A DNA stretch of 18,784 bases from Coriobacteriaceae bacterium (GCA_019421015.1 JAHZGC010000007.1:1-18784); one strand, 5' to 3'; shown: positions 1 through 7,550, counted from the first letter of the stretch. Program-made: numbers and translations. The notes: generated by a model from the letters alone, not told the origin.

Positions 1-71
1 CGGTGACTGGATTTGAACCAGTGACGCCACGGGTATGAACCGTGTGCTCTGACCAGCTGAGCTACACCGCC
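1..71 (-). tRNA. tRNA-Met (CAT), 3' end cut by window edge
   Basis: The reverse complement folds as a cloverleaf. It has a GGCGGTG acceptor 5' strand, a D-arm, an anticodon stem CACGG/CCGTG with loop TTCATAC (anticodon CAT), and a T-arm containing GGTTCAAATC. Only the last acceptor bases, the discriminator and any CCA fall outside the window. The acceptor pairs fully at position 1 and the anticodon stem lacks three consecutive G-C pairs next to the loop, so it looks like elongator Met rather than initiator. A lysidine-modified Ile2 tRNA also carries CAT and cannot be excluded by eye. It is the last tRNA in the Tyr-Thr-Met cluster. Confidence 0.93.
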
Positions 72-134
72 ACGTTAAGCTCTCTGCGAGCCGCCTGCCG
101 CAAGGCAAACGGACGAGAGCGGTGAATGTAGAAA

Positions 135-210
135 TGGAGCCTGCGACCGGACTTGAACCGGTGACCTCTTCGTTACCAACGAAGTGCTCTACCGACTGAG
201 CTACACAGGC
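135..210 (-). tRNA. tRNA-Thr (GGT)
   Basis: Reverse-strand cloverleaf with acceptor GCCTGTG paired to CGCAGGC (one G-U), anticodon stem CTTCG/CGAAG, loop TTGGTAA (anticodon GGT), a regular T-arm and an encoded 3' CCA. It lies 4 nt downstream of tRNA-Tyr and 63 nt upstream of tRNA-Met, so the three are almost certainly processed from one transcript. Confidence 0.95.
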
Positions 211-214
211 TTGA

Positions 215-299
215 TGGTGGGAGCGTAAGGATTCGAACCTTAGTAGGCAGAGCCAACGGGTTTACAGCCCGTCCCCATTAACCACTCGGGCACACTCCC
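215..299 (-). tRNA. tRNA-Tyr (GTA)
   Basis: An 85-nt class II tRNA on the minus strand. Acceptor GGGAGTG pairs with CGCTCCC (one G-U), the anticodon stem is ACGGG/CCCGT with loop CTGTAAA (anticodon GTA), and it has the long variable arm expected for bacterial tRNA-Tyr and an encoded CCA. It is the first tRNA after the promoter at 366-394, with a leader of about 60 nt. Confidence 0.95.
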
Positions 300-365
300 A
301 TGTTTCTTCTCTTGTCAAGCAAAACCTTGACTGCTCGCAGGCGGTTGGCCCCGCGAGCGAAGGAC

Positions 366-394
366 ATATTACGCTATGCCCAAAAGCGTGTCAA
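366..394 (-). promoter_or_regulatory. Strong sigma70-type promoter for tRNA Tyr-Thr-Met
   Basis: On the minus strand a perfect -35 TTGACA (394-389) is followed by a 17-bp spacer and -10 TAATAT (371-366). The expected start is near 359, about 60 nt before tRNA-Tyr. This is the best promoter match in the window and suits a highly expressed stable-RNA operon. Confidence 0.85.
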
Positions 395-465
395 ACACCT
401 TGCGGAATAACTTTTTGGCTCACCAGTCCTTCATATTTCGCAAGCCCAACGAAAAAGATTTCCCA

Positions 466-487
466 CAAAATGTCCTGGTAAAACAGG
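466..487 (-). terminator. Weak terminator-like hairpin after tRNA-Thr(TGT)
   Basis: Just downstream of tRNA-Thr(TGT) on the minus strand, a 4-bp stem CCTG/CAGG with a 6-nt loop is followed by ACATTTTG, with another T-run further on. The stem is short, so this is a tentative call. It would separate tRNA-Thr(TGT) from the Tyr-Thr-Met promoter. Confidence 0.3.
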
Positions 488-490
488 CAA

Positions 491-565
491 TGGAGCCGAC
501 GGCGAGAGTCGAACTCGCAACCTACCGCTTACAAGGCGGTTGCTCTGCCATTGAGCTACGTCGGC
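491..565 (-). tRNA. tRNA-Thr (TGT)
   Basis: Reverse-strand cloverleaf with perfect acceptor GCCGACG/CGTCGGC, anticodon stem CCGCC/GGCGG, loop TTGTAAG (anticodon TGT), T-arm GAGTTCGACTC and encoded CCA. It lies 27 nt downstream of the terminator of the preceding protein operon. I see no good promoter in that gap, so its transcription start is unclear; read-through is possible. Confidence 0.95.
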
Positions 566-591
566 CTGTCATGCCCATGGGTAACAATACA

Positions 592-627
592 CAAAGGCCG
601 CCCTCGCCACAAACGGCAGGGGCGGCC
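592..627 (-). terminator. Rho-independent terminator of the disA-yacP operon
   Basis: On the minus strand, 38 nt after the stop codon at 666, the stem GGCCGCCC/GGGCGGCC (8 bp) extends inward by GCC/GGC and is followed by TTTGTGTATTG. The stem is strong and GC-rich but the U-tract is short. It would end the housekeeping operon before the tRNA genes. Confidence 0.75.
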
Positions 628-665
628 TCCCCGATTTTCTACACAGCGCAAGGACGGTTTGCGAC

Positions 666-1160
666 CTACGGCAGTGCGGCCCCGTCGACCGGGGCGTTGC
701 CAAACAGCAGGCAGCACACCACGAGCGCGGCAACCGACACGACTGCCGAACCGATTGCGAAGCCCTTGGTCCTGGCATCGGCGTTCTTGGCACTCAGAAA
801 GAAGAGGCACATCGGGGCAAACGCCAGGCAAGCCAGGACCACGTTGACGACTCCCTGCTTTTTGGCGGGTGCCAACGCAGCGGCTCTCCGCCAGAAACGC
901 TGGGCGGCGAGGACCGCCACCAGGTCAACGACCACGGCTAAAACGACGGTGAGCACGGGAAGGTCGCTCAAGAAGGGGATGTAGAAGGCCCGGGAGGCCA
1001 CCAGGGCGGACCCAAAGGCGCACGCGATGCCCAAGATCCAGAGGGCCCAGGCGGCTATCCGGTATTTCGTGGGCTTCTCCGCACGCTCGAAGTCGGTACG
1101 GTGGGCGTCGCTTTGCTTTGCCCACTGCTCACGGGGCTGCGAGTCGTTGTTGCTTGCCAC
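666..1160 (-). CDS. Small four-helix membrane protein, unknown function
   Basis: A 164-aa protein starting at GTG (1160), with AGGAG 7 nt upstream. It has a charged, polar N-terminus of about 32 residues and then four hydrophobic segments near residues 34-58, 67-90, 102-122 and 131-153, separated by short basic loops. That predicts a polytopic inner-membrane protein with the N-terminus in the cytoplasm. No enzyme motif is visible and I do not recognise the family. It begins 21 bp after the NYN nuclease stop, so it is the last gene of the housekeeping operon, followed by a terminator at 592-627. A role linked to RNA decay cannot be inferred from position alone. Confidence 0.8.
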   Translation of the reverse strand: MASNNDSQPREQWAKQSDAHRTDFERAEKPTKYRIAAWALWILGIACAFGSALVASRAFYIPFLSDLPVLTVVLAVVVDLVAVLAAQRFWRRAAALAPAKKQGVVNVVLACLAFAPMCLFFLSAKNADARTKGFAIGSAVVSVAALVVCCLLFGNAPVDGAALP

Positions 1161-1181
1161 AGGTTGCTCCTCTCACACGGT

Positions 1182-1763
1182 CTAACGCTTCTTGCGGGCC
1201 GAACGGTTGGGCGGCGGCAGGGTCATGGCCCTGAGCGCGAGGCGCACGTCGGGGGAGACGCGCTCGGCGACGGTGGCGCGCACGGGGCCCTGGCGCACGG
1301 GGGAACACCGCAGCTCGGCGATGTGGTCGTTCATGGCGTCGGCCTCATTGGCGAACATGCGCGAGGAAAGTCGGGTGACCCCCTCCCCAAAGACCGTGGA
1401 CTGGACTCCGGCGTCCGAGGTTATCACCGTCACTTCGCGACCCGCCTCGCGCGCCTCGGCGACCATGCGCTCGATCACGGCGTCGGCCTCCACGCCGCTG
1501 GGCGAGAAGACCACGTCGACTCCGGCGGTGCGCAGGGGCGGCCGCTCGGGATCGGGGTTTCCGAAGCCGTCGAACACGACCGTGGCCTCGTAGGCCCCCT
1601 GGGCAAACGCCGCCACATCGGCGAGCAGCGCCTCCCGCGCCCGGATGTACACGTCATGCAGGACGGGGTCTGCGAGGTCCTCGTCGATGAGGGGCCGGTA
1701 GGCGGGGCTCTCGCGAATCACGTTGTAGCCGTCGACCACCAGGACGCGCCGCTTCGCGGCCAT
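1182..1763 (-). CDS. yacP: NYN-domain endoribonuclease, YacP/Rae1 family
   Basis: A 193-aa protein matching the YacP (Rae1) family, PIN-like NYN nucleases. The B. subtilis member cleaves mRNA in the ribosomal A-site. The fold signature is present: VLVVDGYNVI near the N-terminus, VVFDGFGNP, VVFSPSGVEADAVIERM and VTVITSDAG, giving the acidic residues expected around the metal site. The tail is basic (SARKKR). The ATG follows the rlmB TAG with no gap, and AGGAGG lies within the last rlmB codons, so the two are translationally linked. Family assignment is solid; ribosome-dependent activity in this organism is inference from B. subtilis. Confidence 0.88.
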   Translation of the reverse strand: MAAKRRVLVVDGYNVIRESPAYRPLIDEDLADPVLHDVYIRAREALLADVAAFAQGAYEATVVFDGFGNPDPERPPLRTAGVDVVFSPSGVEADAVIERMVAEAREAGREVTVITSDAGVQSTVFGEGVTRLSSRMFANEADAMNDHIAELRCSPVRQGPVRATVAERVSPDVRLALRAMTLPPPNRSARKKR

Positions 1764-2603
1764 CTAGGCCTCCTGCGCGGCATAGAGGCGGCGCAACCAC
1801 TCGTAGCAGATGGCAGTCGTGGCCTGGGCGACGTTGAGCGAGCCCACCTGCCCGCGCTGGGGCAGCGCCACGAGAAAGTCGCAGGACTCCTGGACAAGGC
1901 GGGAGATGCCCGCCCCTTCGTTGCCGCATACCAGGGCGACGCGGCCGTCCAGCGGGGCGTGCCAAATGTCTTCGCGGGCATGCTCGGAGGCGCCGGCAAC
2001 CCAAAACCCCACGCGCTTAAGAGCGTCGAGGGCGCTCACGAGGTTTGGGACCCGGGCGACGGGCACGTGGAAGGCGGCCCCCGCCGACGTCTTGTAGACG
2101 CCGACCGTGACCTGGGCCGCGCGCTTTGAGGCGATCACGACGCCGTCGGCCCCCACCACCTCGGCCGTGCGGATGACGGCGCCGAGGTTGCCCTCGTCGG
2201 TTATGTGGTCGAGCACGAGCACGAGCGAAGAGTCCTTGGCAGCCCCAGCCCGGGCGATGTCGTCGATGTCGGCATAGCGGTAGGGAGGCACCTCGCACAC
2301 GATGCCCTGGTGCGCGCCGTGGGAGCGCCCCTCGGCCGAGACGCGGTCGAGGAACTCCCGGTCGACGGTCTCGACGCGCACGCCGGCGTCGCGCAGCTTG
2401 TCGACCAGGCACTCGAGGTTCTGGTCGCCGCCAGCGTCGCTGCCGGTGCCGCCTTTGGAGCGCGGGGGCTTCTCCCCTGCCTTACGGCCCTTCTTTGACG
2501 GAGCCGCAGATGCACTGGCGGCCTGGACGTAGGCACAGCGTATGGGCACGCCGGCACGCAGGGCCTCCTCTGTGGCGCGGCGCCCCTCGATATAGTCGGC
2601 CAT
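1764..2603 (-). CDS. rlmB: 23S rRNA 2'-O-ribose methyltransferase RlmB/TrmH family
   Basis: A 279-aa SPOUT methyltransferase of the RlmB/TrmH group, which uses SAM to methylate a guanosine ribose in 23S rRNA. It has an N-terminal L30e-like substrate domain (IEGRRATEEAL) and then the three SPOUT motifs: DEGNLGAVIRTAE, LVCGNEGAGISRLV and PQRGQVGSLNVAQAT. These form the trefoil knot that binds SAM. An unusual insertion of about 33 residues, rich in Ser, Lys and Gly, sits near residues 29-62 in the substrate domain. The ATG has AGGAG overlapping the cysS stop codon 15 bp upstream. Exact rRNA target is inferred; other members methylate G2251-equivalent positions. Confidence 0.92.
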   Translation of the reverse strand: MADYIEGRRATEEALRAGVPIRCAYVQAASASAAPSKKGRKAGEKPPRSKGGTGSDAGGDQNLECLVDKLRDAGVRVETVDREFLDRVSAEGRSHGAHQGIVCEVPPYRYADIDDIARAGAAKDSSLVLVLDHITDEGNLGAVIRTAEVVGADGVVIASKRAAQVTVGVYKTSAGAAFHVPVARVPNLVSALDALKRVGFWVAGASEHAREDIWHAPLDGRVALVCGNEGAGISRLVQESCDFLVALPQRGQVGSLNVAQATTAICYEWLRRLYAAQEA

Positions 2604-2618
2604 GGGTCGAACGCTCCT

Positions 2619-4082
2619 TTACGCGCGGCGGATACGGGCGCCCTGGGGGGTGTCTTCGACGAGCAGGCCGAGGGCGATCAGGGCGTTGCGAATGCCGTCG
2701 GCGACGGGCCAGTTCTTCTCGGCGCGGGCAGCGGCACGGGCGGCGATCAGAACCTCGGCAGCCTCGTCGACGTCGGACCCCCCGTAGGAAGCCAGCTCAC
2801 GGGCGGTCTCCACCAGCTCGGCGGGCAGCTCGCTGCGGTTGATGGGCAGGGCGATACCAAGGACGGAGAACGCCTCCACGATGGCGTCGGCGCAGGCCAG
2901 GGCGGTCGGGGCGTCAACGGCCCCCGAGGCCTGCTCCAAGTAGACGTTCGCCTCGCTCACCAGGTTGAAGTAGGCGGCCAGGGCGCCGGCGGTGTTGAAG
3001 TCGTCGTCCATGCAGGCGACGTACTCCTCGGCCGCCCGGTCGACGGAGGGCGCCAGCCCCTCGGCGAGGGTGCGGTCGGGTTCCCCCTGGCTGTGGGACG
3101 CGGCCCAGCGCAGGTTCTCGACGCAGGTCGCCACGCGCTCGAGCGAGCCCACGGCCCCGTCGAGGCGCTCGTAGGAGAAGTCGAGCGGGCTGCGGTAATG
3201 GGTCTGGAGCATAAGGAGCCGCAGGGCGTCTGCCGGGTAGCGGTCGAGCACCTCTCTCAGGGTAAAGAAGTTGCCCAGGGACTTGGACATCTTCTCGCCG
3301 TCGACCAGGAGCATGCCGGTGTGCATCCAGTGGTTCGCAAAGGAACCGTCCCAGCAGCAACGGGCCTGGGCGGCCTCGTTCTCGTGGTGGGGGAACTGTA
3401 GGTCGCTGCCACCGCCGTGGATGTCGATGGGCATGCCGAGGTAGGTGTGGACCATGGCGGCGCACTCGGAGTGCCAGCCCGGGCGTCCGGGGCCCCACGG
3501 GGAGTCCCAGGTGGGCTCGCCGGGCTTGGCCGCCTTCCAGAGCGCGAAGTCGAGGGGGTCGCGCTTGGCCTCGCCGGCCTCGATGCGGGCGCCCACCATG
3601 AGGTCGTCGACGTTGCGGCCCGAGACCGACCCGTAGGCCGGGTCGGAACGCACCGAGAAGTACACGTCGCCGCCGGCCTCGTAGGCATGGCCCTTGGCGA
3701 TGAGCCCCTCGATCATGGCGATCATCGCACCGATCTCCTGGGTGGCGCGGGGACGGATGTCGGGGTCTTCGATGCCGAAGCGGTGCATGACGTCGATAAA
3801 AGCGTCGGCGCACGAGGAGGCCACCTGCTCGGCCGGCACCCCGCGCTCGTTGGCGCGCTTGATGATCTTGTCGTCGACGTCGGTGAGGTTCTGGGCGAAG
3901 GTCACCTTGTAGCCGCGGTGGGCAAGCCAGCGGCGGATGACGTCGAAGGAGAGGAAGGTGCGGGCGTTGCCGATGTGGATGTCGTCGTAGACGGTGGGGC
4001 CGCACACGTACATGCGGACCTCGCCGGGAACGAGGGGTTCGAAGTCGACCTTGGCGCGCCGGGCGGTGTCGTAGAGCTTCAT
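2619..4082 (-). CDS. cysS: Cysteine--tRNA ligase
   Basis: A 487-aa class I aminoacyl-tRNA synthetase that charges tRNA-Cys. The class I signature HIGN is at residues 36-39 and KMSKS at about 264-268. The catalytic zinc ligands are visible as C27 (in YVCGPT), the Cys of WHSECAAM, and the His and Glu of PHHENE. Length is normal for bacterial CysRS, with the C-terminal helical anticodon domain (FNTAGALAAYF and after) complete. It starts 3 bp after the cysE stop, with an AAGGAGGAG site inside the cysE end, pairing cysteine synthesis with cysteine charging as in many Gram-positive genomes. Confidence 0.97.
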   Translation of the reverse strand: MKLYDTARRAKVDFEPLVPGEVRMYVCGPTVYDDIHIGNARTFLSFDVIRRWLAHRGYKVTFAQNLTDVDDKIIKRANERGVPAEQVASSCADAFIDVMHRFGIEDPDIRPRATQEIGAMIAMIEGLIAKGHAYEAGGDVYFSVRSDPAYGSVSGRNVDDLMVGARIEAGEAKRDPLDFALWKAAKPGEPTWDSPWGPGRPGWHSECAAMVHTYLGMPIDIHGGGSDLQFPHHENEAAQARCCWDGSFANHWMHTGMLLVDGEKMSKSLGNFFTLREVLDRYPADALRLLMLQTHYRSPLDFSYERLDGAVGSLERVATCVENLRWAASHSQGEPDRTLAEGLAPSVDRAAEEYVACMDDDFNTAGALAAYFNLVSEANVYLEQASGAVDAPTALACADAIVEAFSVLGIALPINRSELPAELVETARELASYGGSDVDEAAEVLIAARAAARAEKNWPVADGIRNALIALGLLVEDTPQGARIRRA

Positions 4083-4085
4083 GGT

Positions 4086-4811
4086 TTAGTGCTCCTCCTT
4101 GGAAGAGGTGGGGTTTTCGTAGGCGTCGAGGCGGTTTGAGAGGTCGCGGATCTGGGCGGCGAGCTCGACGATCGCGTCGCTCAGGGGGTCGGGCAGGTCT
4201 TGGCGGTGCTGGTGGTCCTCGCGCTCCTCGGCCTCGGCCTTGAGGCGGTTGGCGACCTCGGCAGGCATGGGCTCACAGGGCTGGGCGAGGCGTTTGCCGT
4301 CGATGCGCACCACATGGCCGGGCACGCCCACGACGGTGCAGTCGGGGGGCACGTCTTTGACCACGACGGCACCGCCGCCGACCTTGACGTTGTCGCCAAG
4401 GGTGATGTTGCCGAGCACCTTGGCCCCCACGCCCACGACGACGTTGTTTCCCAGGGTGGGGTGGCGCTTGCCGGTCTCCTTGCCGGTACCACCCAGGGTG
4501 ACGCCCTGGTAGATCATGCAGTCGTCGCCGATGATGGTGGTCTCCCCCACGACGATGCCCATGCCGTGGTCGATGAGGAAGCGCCGGCCGATCTGGGCGC
4601 CGGGGTGGATCTCGACGCCGAACTTGCGGCGGCTGCGCGTAGAAAGCCAGCGGGCCAGGCCATGGTGGCCGCGGGTCCAGAGCCAGTGCTGGCGGCGATA
4701 CGCCCAGATGGCCCGCAGGCCCGGGGAGTTGAGGACGACGCTTATCGTTGAGGTGGCCGCCGGGTCTTTGGCCTTGAAGGCCACGATGTCCTCTCGTATG
4801 GCGTCAAACAT
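4086..4811 (-). CDS. cysE: Serine O-acetyltransferase
   Basis: A 241-aa enzyme that transfers acetyl from acetyl-CoA to L-serine, the first step of cysteine synthesis. It has a short N-terminal helical domain typical of the Gram-positive form, then a left-handed beta-helix of hexapeptide repeats (IHPGAQIGRRFLIDHGMG, VVGETTIIGDD, TLGNNVVVGVGAKVLGNITLGD). The active-site His lies in DHGMG. The C-terminus is extended by about 70 residues, charged and probably helical (VELAAQIRDLSNRLDAYEN), beyond the catalytic core. Start is ATG with AAGGAG 9 nt upstream. Its 83-nt leader carries a CGGGG-AGAAG-CCCCG hairpin (4830-4845) directly before the ribosome site. Confidence 0.95.
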   Translation of the reverse strand: MFDAIREDIVAFKAKDPAATSTISVVLNSPGLRAIWAYRRQHWLWTRGHHGLARWLSTRSRRKFGVEIHPGAQIGRRFLIDHGMGIVVGETTIIGDDCMIYQGVTLGGTGKETGKRHPTLGNNVVVGVGAKVLGNITLGDNVKVGGGAVVVKDVPPDCTVVGVPGHVVRIDGKRLAQPCEPMPAEVANRLKAEAEEREDHQHRQDLPDPLSDAIVELAAQIRDLSNRLDAYENPTSSKEEH

Positions 4812-4829
4812 GGGTGCGCGCTCCTTACC

Positions 4830-4845
4830 GGGGCTTCTCCCCGAA
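4830..4845 (-). promoter_or_regulatory. Hairpin in front of the cysE ribosome binding site
   Basis: In the only sizeable gap of the operon, between ispF and cysE, the minus strand carries CGGGG-AGAAG-CCCCG ending a few bases before the AAGGAG site. Upstream in the same gap ACTGCCGG occurs twice as a direct repeat, the first copy overlapping the end of ispF. No T-box or known cysteine-responsive element is evident. It could be a translation-modulating or RNA-processing hairpin; function is unknown. Confidence 0.35.
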
Positions 4846-4893
4846 AGCTATGGACGGGTACGAACCAGGATGCCGGCAGTGCCTTGGATGCTG

Positions 4894-5391
4894 CTACCGG
4901 CAGTCCGTACACTCCATGAGCACGACGGCCCAGGCCTCTATACCCTCTTCGCGACCCACGAAGCCGAGCCGCTCGGTGGTGGTGGCCTTTACGCCCACCT
5001 GAGAGACGCCCACCCCGAGGGCCGCAGCGATGCGCTCGCGCATGAGGTCGCGGTGGGGGGAGAGCTTGGGGGCCTGGGCGGCCACGGTGCAGTCGGCGTC
5101 TATGAGCTCGAAACCCTGGGAGCGGGCCAACTCCATCACGCGGGCCAGCAGCACGAGGGAGTCGGCGCCCTCGTAGGCCGGGTCGGTATCGGGGAAGAGC
5201 TTGCCGATGTCGCCGCCGCGGATGGCGCCGAGGACGGCGTCGGCGAGGGCATGGACCAAGACGTCGGCGTCGGAATGGCCGAGAAGCCCCCGGTCATGGG
5301 GGATGTCGACGCCGCCCAGGATGAGCTTGCGCCCCTCGGCGAACGCGTGGACGTCGTAGCCATGGCCGATGCGCAGGGAGGAGGGCGCCAT
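4894..5391 (-). CDS. ispF: 2-C-methyl-D-erythritol 2,4-cyclodiphosphate synthase
   Basis: A 165-aa enzyme of the MEP isoprenoid pathway, converting CDP-methylerythritol 2-phosphate to MEcPP with loss of CMP. The zinc ligands are visible in GYDVH near the start (Asp and His) and in the His of GHSDADVLVHALADA. The downstream FPDTDP and KATTTERLGFVGR segments match the family. Length is normal. Its ATG directly abuts the ispD TAG with no intergenic base, and GGGGGAGG lies in the end of ispD, so the consecutive pathway enzymes are translationally linked. Confidence 0.97.
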   Translation of the reverse strand: MAPSSLRIGHGYDVHAFAEGRKLILGGVDIPHDRGLLGHSDADVLVHALADAVLGAIRGGDIGKLFPDTDPAYEGADSLVLLARVMELARSQGFELIDADCTVAAQAPKLSPHRDLMRERIAAALGVGVSQVGVKATTTERLGFVGREEGIEAWAVVLMECTDCR

Positions 5392-6267
5392 CTATGCCTC
5401 CCCCAGGCTATCGCCGTAACGCTGGCGCAAAAACGCCTGGACCGAGGGAAGATCCTCGGGCACCGTGAGCTTGATGTTGTCGCGCGGGCAGTTCACGAGC
5501 TGCACGCGGCCGCCGACGCGCTCGACGAGGGAGGAGTCGTCGGTGCCCACAAAGCCCTCCTCCATGGCGGCCTGGTGCGCCTGGCGCAGCACGTCGGCAT
5601 GGAAGATCTGAGGGGTCTGGGCGACAAAGAACATGGAGCGCTCCGGCGTGCCCACGACCGCCCCGCCGTCGACGACCTTGAGGGTGTCGATGGCGGGGTG
5701 CCCGCACACGACGCCGTCGGCGTCGAGGGTGCCCTTGAGCACGTTGATGGCGTGGACGATGGTCTCGGGCAGGATGACCGGGCGCGCCCCGTCGTGCATG
5801 GCGATGAACTTGAACGAGGGAGGCACCGCCTCGACGCCGCGCATGGCGGACTCCTGACGCAGGGCCCCCGAGGGAACGAAGTCGACGGGCGTCACGAAGT
5901 CGTAGGGCTCGACGGCCTGGGCGCGGTATTCCTCGATGCGCGATCCGGGCGCCACCACCACGATGCGCCCCACCTGGCCCACCGCGTCGAACGCCTGGAT
6001 GCTCCAGGCAAGCAGAGGCTTTCCGCACACGGGCAGGAGCTGTTTGCCGCCTGGGTGGCCGAAGCGTTCTCCGGAGCCGCCGGCCACGATGACCGCAGCG
6101 ACGCTCGCCTTTTTGTCGACGCGGCCGTGAGGCTGGGGGGGCTCGGGGACCGGCACCGTCGGGGCGTCGGCGAGCAGCGACCCCATCGCCTCGACGATGA
6201 CCGCCGGCTCGATCACGGTGTCGCGCAGCTCGAAAGCCGGCCTAGGGTGTTCCTCGGTGTGTGCCAT
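5392..6267 (-). CDS. ispD: 2-C-methyl-D-erythritol 4-phosphate cytidylyltransferase
   Basis: A 291-aa enzyme that joins MEP to CTP in the MEP pathway. The nucleotide-binding loop AAVIVAGGSGERFG, the K of GKQLLPVCGKP, HDGARP and DTLKVV are all present. The core starts at about residue 53, so the protein carries an N-terminal extension of about 50 residues, proline-rich and low in complexity, not usual for this family. I chose ATG 6267, which has AAGG 8 nt upstream and lies 8 bp after the disA stop. An in-frame GTG at 6294 would overlap disA and adds nine residues. The next gene is ispF. Confidence 0.94.
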   Translation of the reverse strand: MAHTEEHPRPAFELRDTVIEPAVIVEAMGSLLADAPTVPVPEPPQPHGRVDKKASVAAVIVAGGSGERFGHPGGKQLLPVCGKPLLAWSIQAFDAVGQVGRIVVVAPGSRIEEYRAQAVEPYDFVTPVDFVPSGALRQESAMRGVEAVPPSFKFIAMHDGARPVILPETIVHAINVLKGTLDADGVVCGHPAIDTLKVVDGGAVVGTPERSMFFVAQTPQIFHADVLRQAHQAAMEEGFVGTDDSSLVERVGGRVQLVNCPRDNIKLTVPEDLPSVQAFLRQRYGDSLGEA

Positions 6268-6275
6268 GGGCGACC

Positions 6276-7334
6276 TTATCCCTTCTTGCCCCACATGCGG
6301 TATAGGCTGTCCACGAGAATCGGGGGGTTGTTGACGCCCATGTCCCCCAGCTTCTCGGGATCGCGCTGGACGTCGTCCATAAGCGCCTGCAGGCTCCCGT
6401 ACTCGCTCACGATGTGCTCCACCGCGTCGGTGGGGACGGCCGTAGACCGCGAGAGGGTCCTGAGGCCCAGGGGCGTCACCACGCTGTCCTCGTTGAGGTC
6501 ATCATAGCCGAGTATGTGGGCGATGCGTGCCGGGGACGCCATCTCTCGGGGGCTGAGGGCGTCGAACTCCCGGCGAATGCGGTTGGCGTCCTCCTCCGAC
6601 GAGTTCGCGGCGTAGTCGCGGATAGCCAGCGTGAACTCCTCGTCCATGCCGCCGGCGAGCTGCTCGAGCTGGCGGCGCACCACCTTGTCGTTGGTGCCGA
6701 GCTGGGGCACGAACGAGCGCAGGCGCGAGGAGGCCTGGAGCAGCAGCTGGAAACCCCCGTACACGCGGGCGATGTCGGCGAGGGTCACAAAGTTGTCGAA
6801 CTCAAGGCGCGTGAGCCTCAAGAGCAGGGCGTCGAGGGAGTCGCGGCTCGTCTGGAGCGAGATCACGAGCTGGTTGACCTCGTTGCCGAGCTCCTGGGCG
6901 CTGCGCAGCTGGAAGCTGCGGCCGCGGACGTAGATGTTCACGTGCGAGCGGCGCTCCGAGACCGAGACGACCATGGCGTCGGTCACCATGGACATGCGCG
7001 CGGCGGTGCGGTGGCGCATGCCGGTCTCGGAGGTGGGCATGGAGGGGTCGGGGTTCAGGTGGAAGTTGGCGCGCAGGATCGTGGTGAGGTCCTCGTCGAT
7101 GACGATGGCGCCGTCCATCTTTGAAAGCTCGAAGAGCCGGTTGGCGGTGAACGCGATGTTGAGGGGGAAGCCGTCGTTGCCGGAGGCGAGGACCTTCTCG
7201 GTGTCGCCGATGCAGATGAGCGCCCCGAGACGGCCGGCGAGGATCATGTCGAGGGCGTTGCGCAGGGCCGTGCCGGGCGCCGTGCGGCGGATGGCCTCCT
7301 CCATGCGCTCCTGTGCGTCGTGCGGCTGGGCCAT
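6276..7334 (-). CDS. disA: Diadenylate cyclase DisA
   Basis: A 352-aa protein that makes the second messenger cyclic di-AMP from two ATP and, in characterised members, scans DNA for branched structures. The DAC domain holds DGA (residues 74-76) and RHRT (107-110), the catalytic signature. A helical linker follows, and then a C-terminal helix-hairpin-helix DNA-binding domain (SPARIAHILGYDDL; VEHIVSEYGSLQALM). I chose ATG 7334 because GAGGGGAG lies 7 nt upstream and the protein then starts at the usual point; an in-frame extension to 7553 would run through the clpC terminator. It heads the MEP/cysteine operon; radA, its usual neighbour, is absent here. Confidence 0.95.
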   Translation of the reverse strand: MAQPHDAQERMEEAIRRTAPGTALRNALDMILAGRLGALICIGDTEKVLASGNDGFPLNIAFTANRLFELSKMDGAIVIDEDLTTILRANFHLNPDPSMPTSETGMRHRTAARMSMVTDAMVVSVSERRSHVNIYVRGRSFQLRSAQELGNEVNQLVISLQTSRDSLDALLLRLTRLEFDNFVTLADIARVYGGFQLLLQASSRLRSFVPQLGTNDKVVRRQLEQLAGGMDEEFTLAIRDYAANSSEEDANRIRREFDALSPREMASPARIAHILGYDDLNEDSVVTPLGLRTLSRSTAVPTDAVEHIVSEYGSLQALMDDVQRDPEKLGDMGVNNPPILVDSLYRMWGKKG

Positions 7335-7389
7335 GGGCGCTCCCCTCTCGTGTCGTGCCGTTCGTTGCCTGACCTTCTCCCTATAACTC

Positions 7390-7417
7390 AAAATAGCGGG
7401 CCATACCGTAGCGTCTA
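7390..7417 (-). promoter_or_regulatory. Possible promoter for the disA operon
   Basis: On the minus strand TAGACG (7417-7412), 16 bp, TATTTT (7395-7390) is the best sigma70-like pair in the gap between the clpC terminator and disA. It matches four of six bases in each box. A promoter is expected here because a strong terminator lies upstream; the exact boxes are uncertain. Confidence 0.35.
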
Positions 7418-7483
7418 CCCAAAATATGCGACTCCACCGTTTCTGAAGACGCACGGGGCACCGCAGGCCGCTCGGTCTTCGGG

Positions 7484-7501
7484 CCAGGCGCGTGCGCCTG
7501 G
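7484..7501. repeat. 18-bp GC-rich palindrome between clpC terminator and disA
   Basis: Perfect inverted repeat CCAGGCGC-GT-GCGCCTGG, 12 bp beyond the T-run of the clpC terminator. It could be an operator for disA, a second hairpin stabilising the terminated clpC transcript, or chance in GC-rich DNA. Confidence 0.45.
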
Positions 7502-7512
7502 GCAAGAAACGC

Positions 7513-7550
7513 AAAAAGTCCCGCCGTCCCCTCAAGAGGACGGCGGGACT
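7513..7550 (-). terminator. Strong Rho-independent terminator of clpC
   Basis: A perfect 13-bp stem AGTCCCGCCGTCC/GGACGGCGGGACT with an 8-nt loop, followed on the minus strand by TTTTT, about 40 nt after the clpC stop. It is the clearest terminator in the window and separates clpC from disA. Confidence 0.93.

Noticed and set aside
376..984. 202-codon plus-strand frame through tRNA-Thr and the membrane protein gene
   Set aside because: It overlaps a tRNA gene and runs antisense to a better-supported gene with a ribosome site.
4516..6507. 663-codon plus-strand open frame opposite cysE, ispF and ispD
   Set aside because: Antisense shadow; composition is unlike a protein and the opposite strand has well-conserved enzymes.
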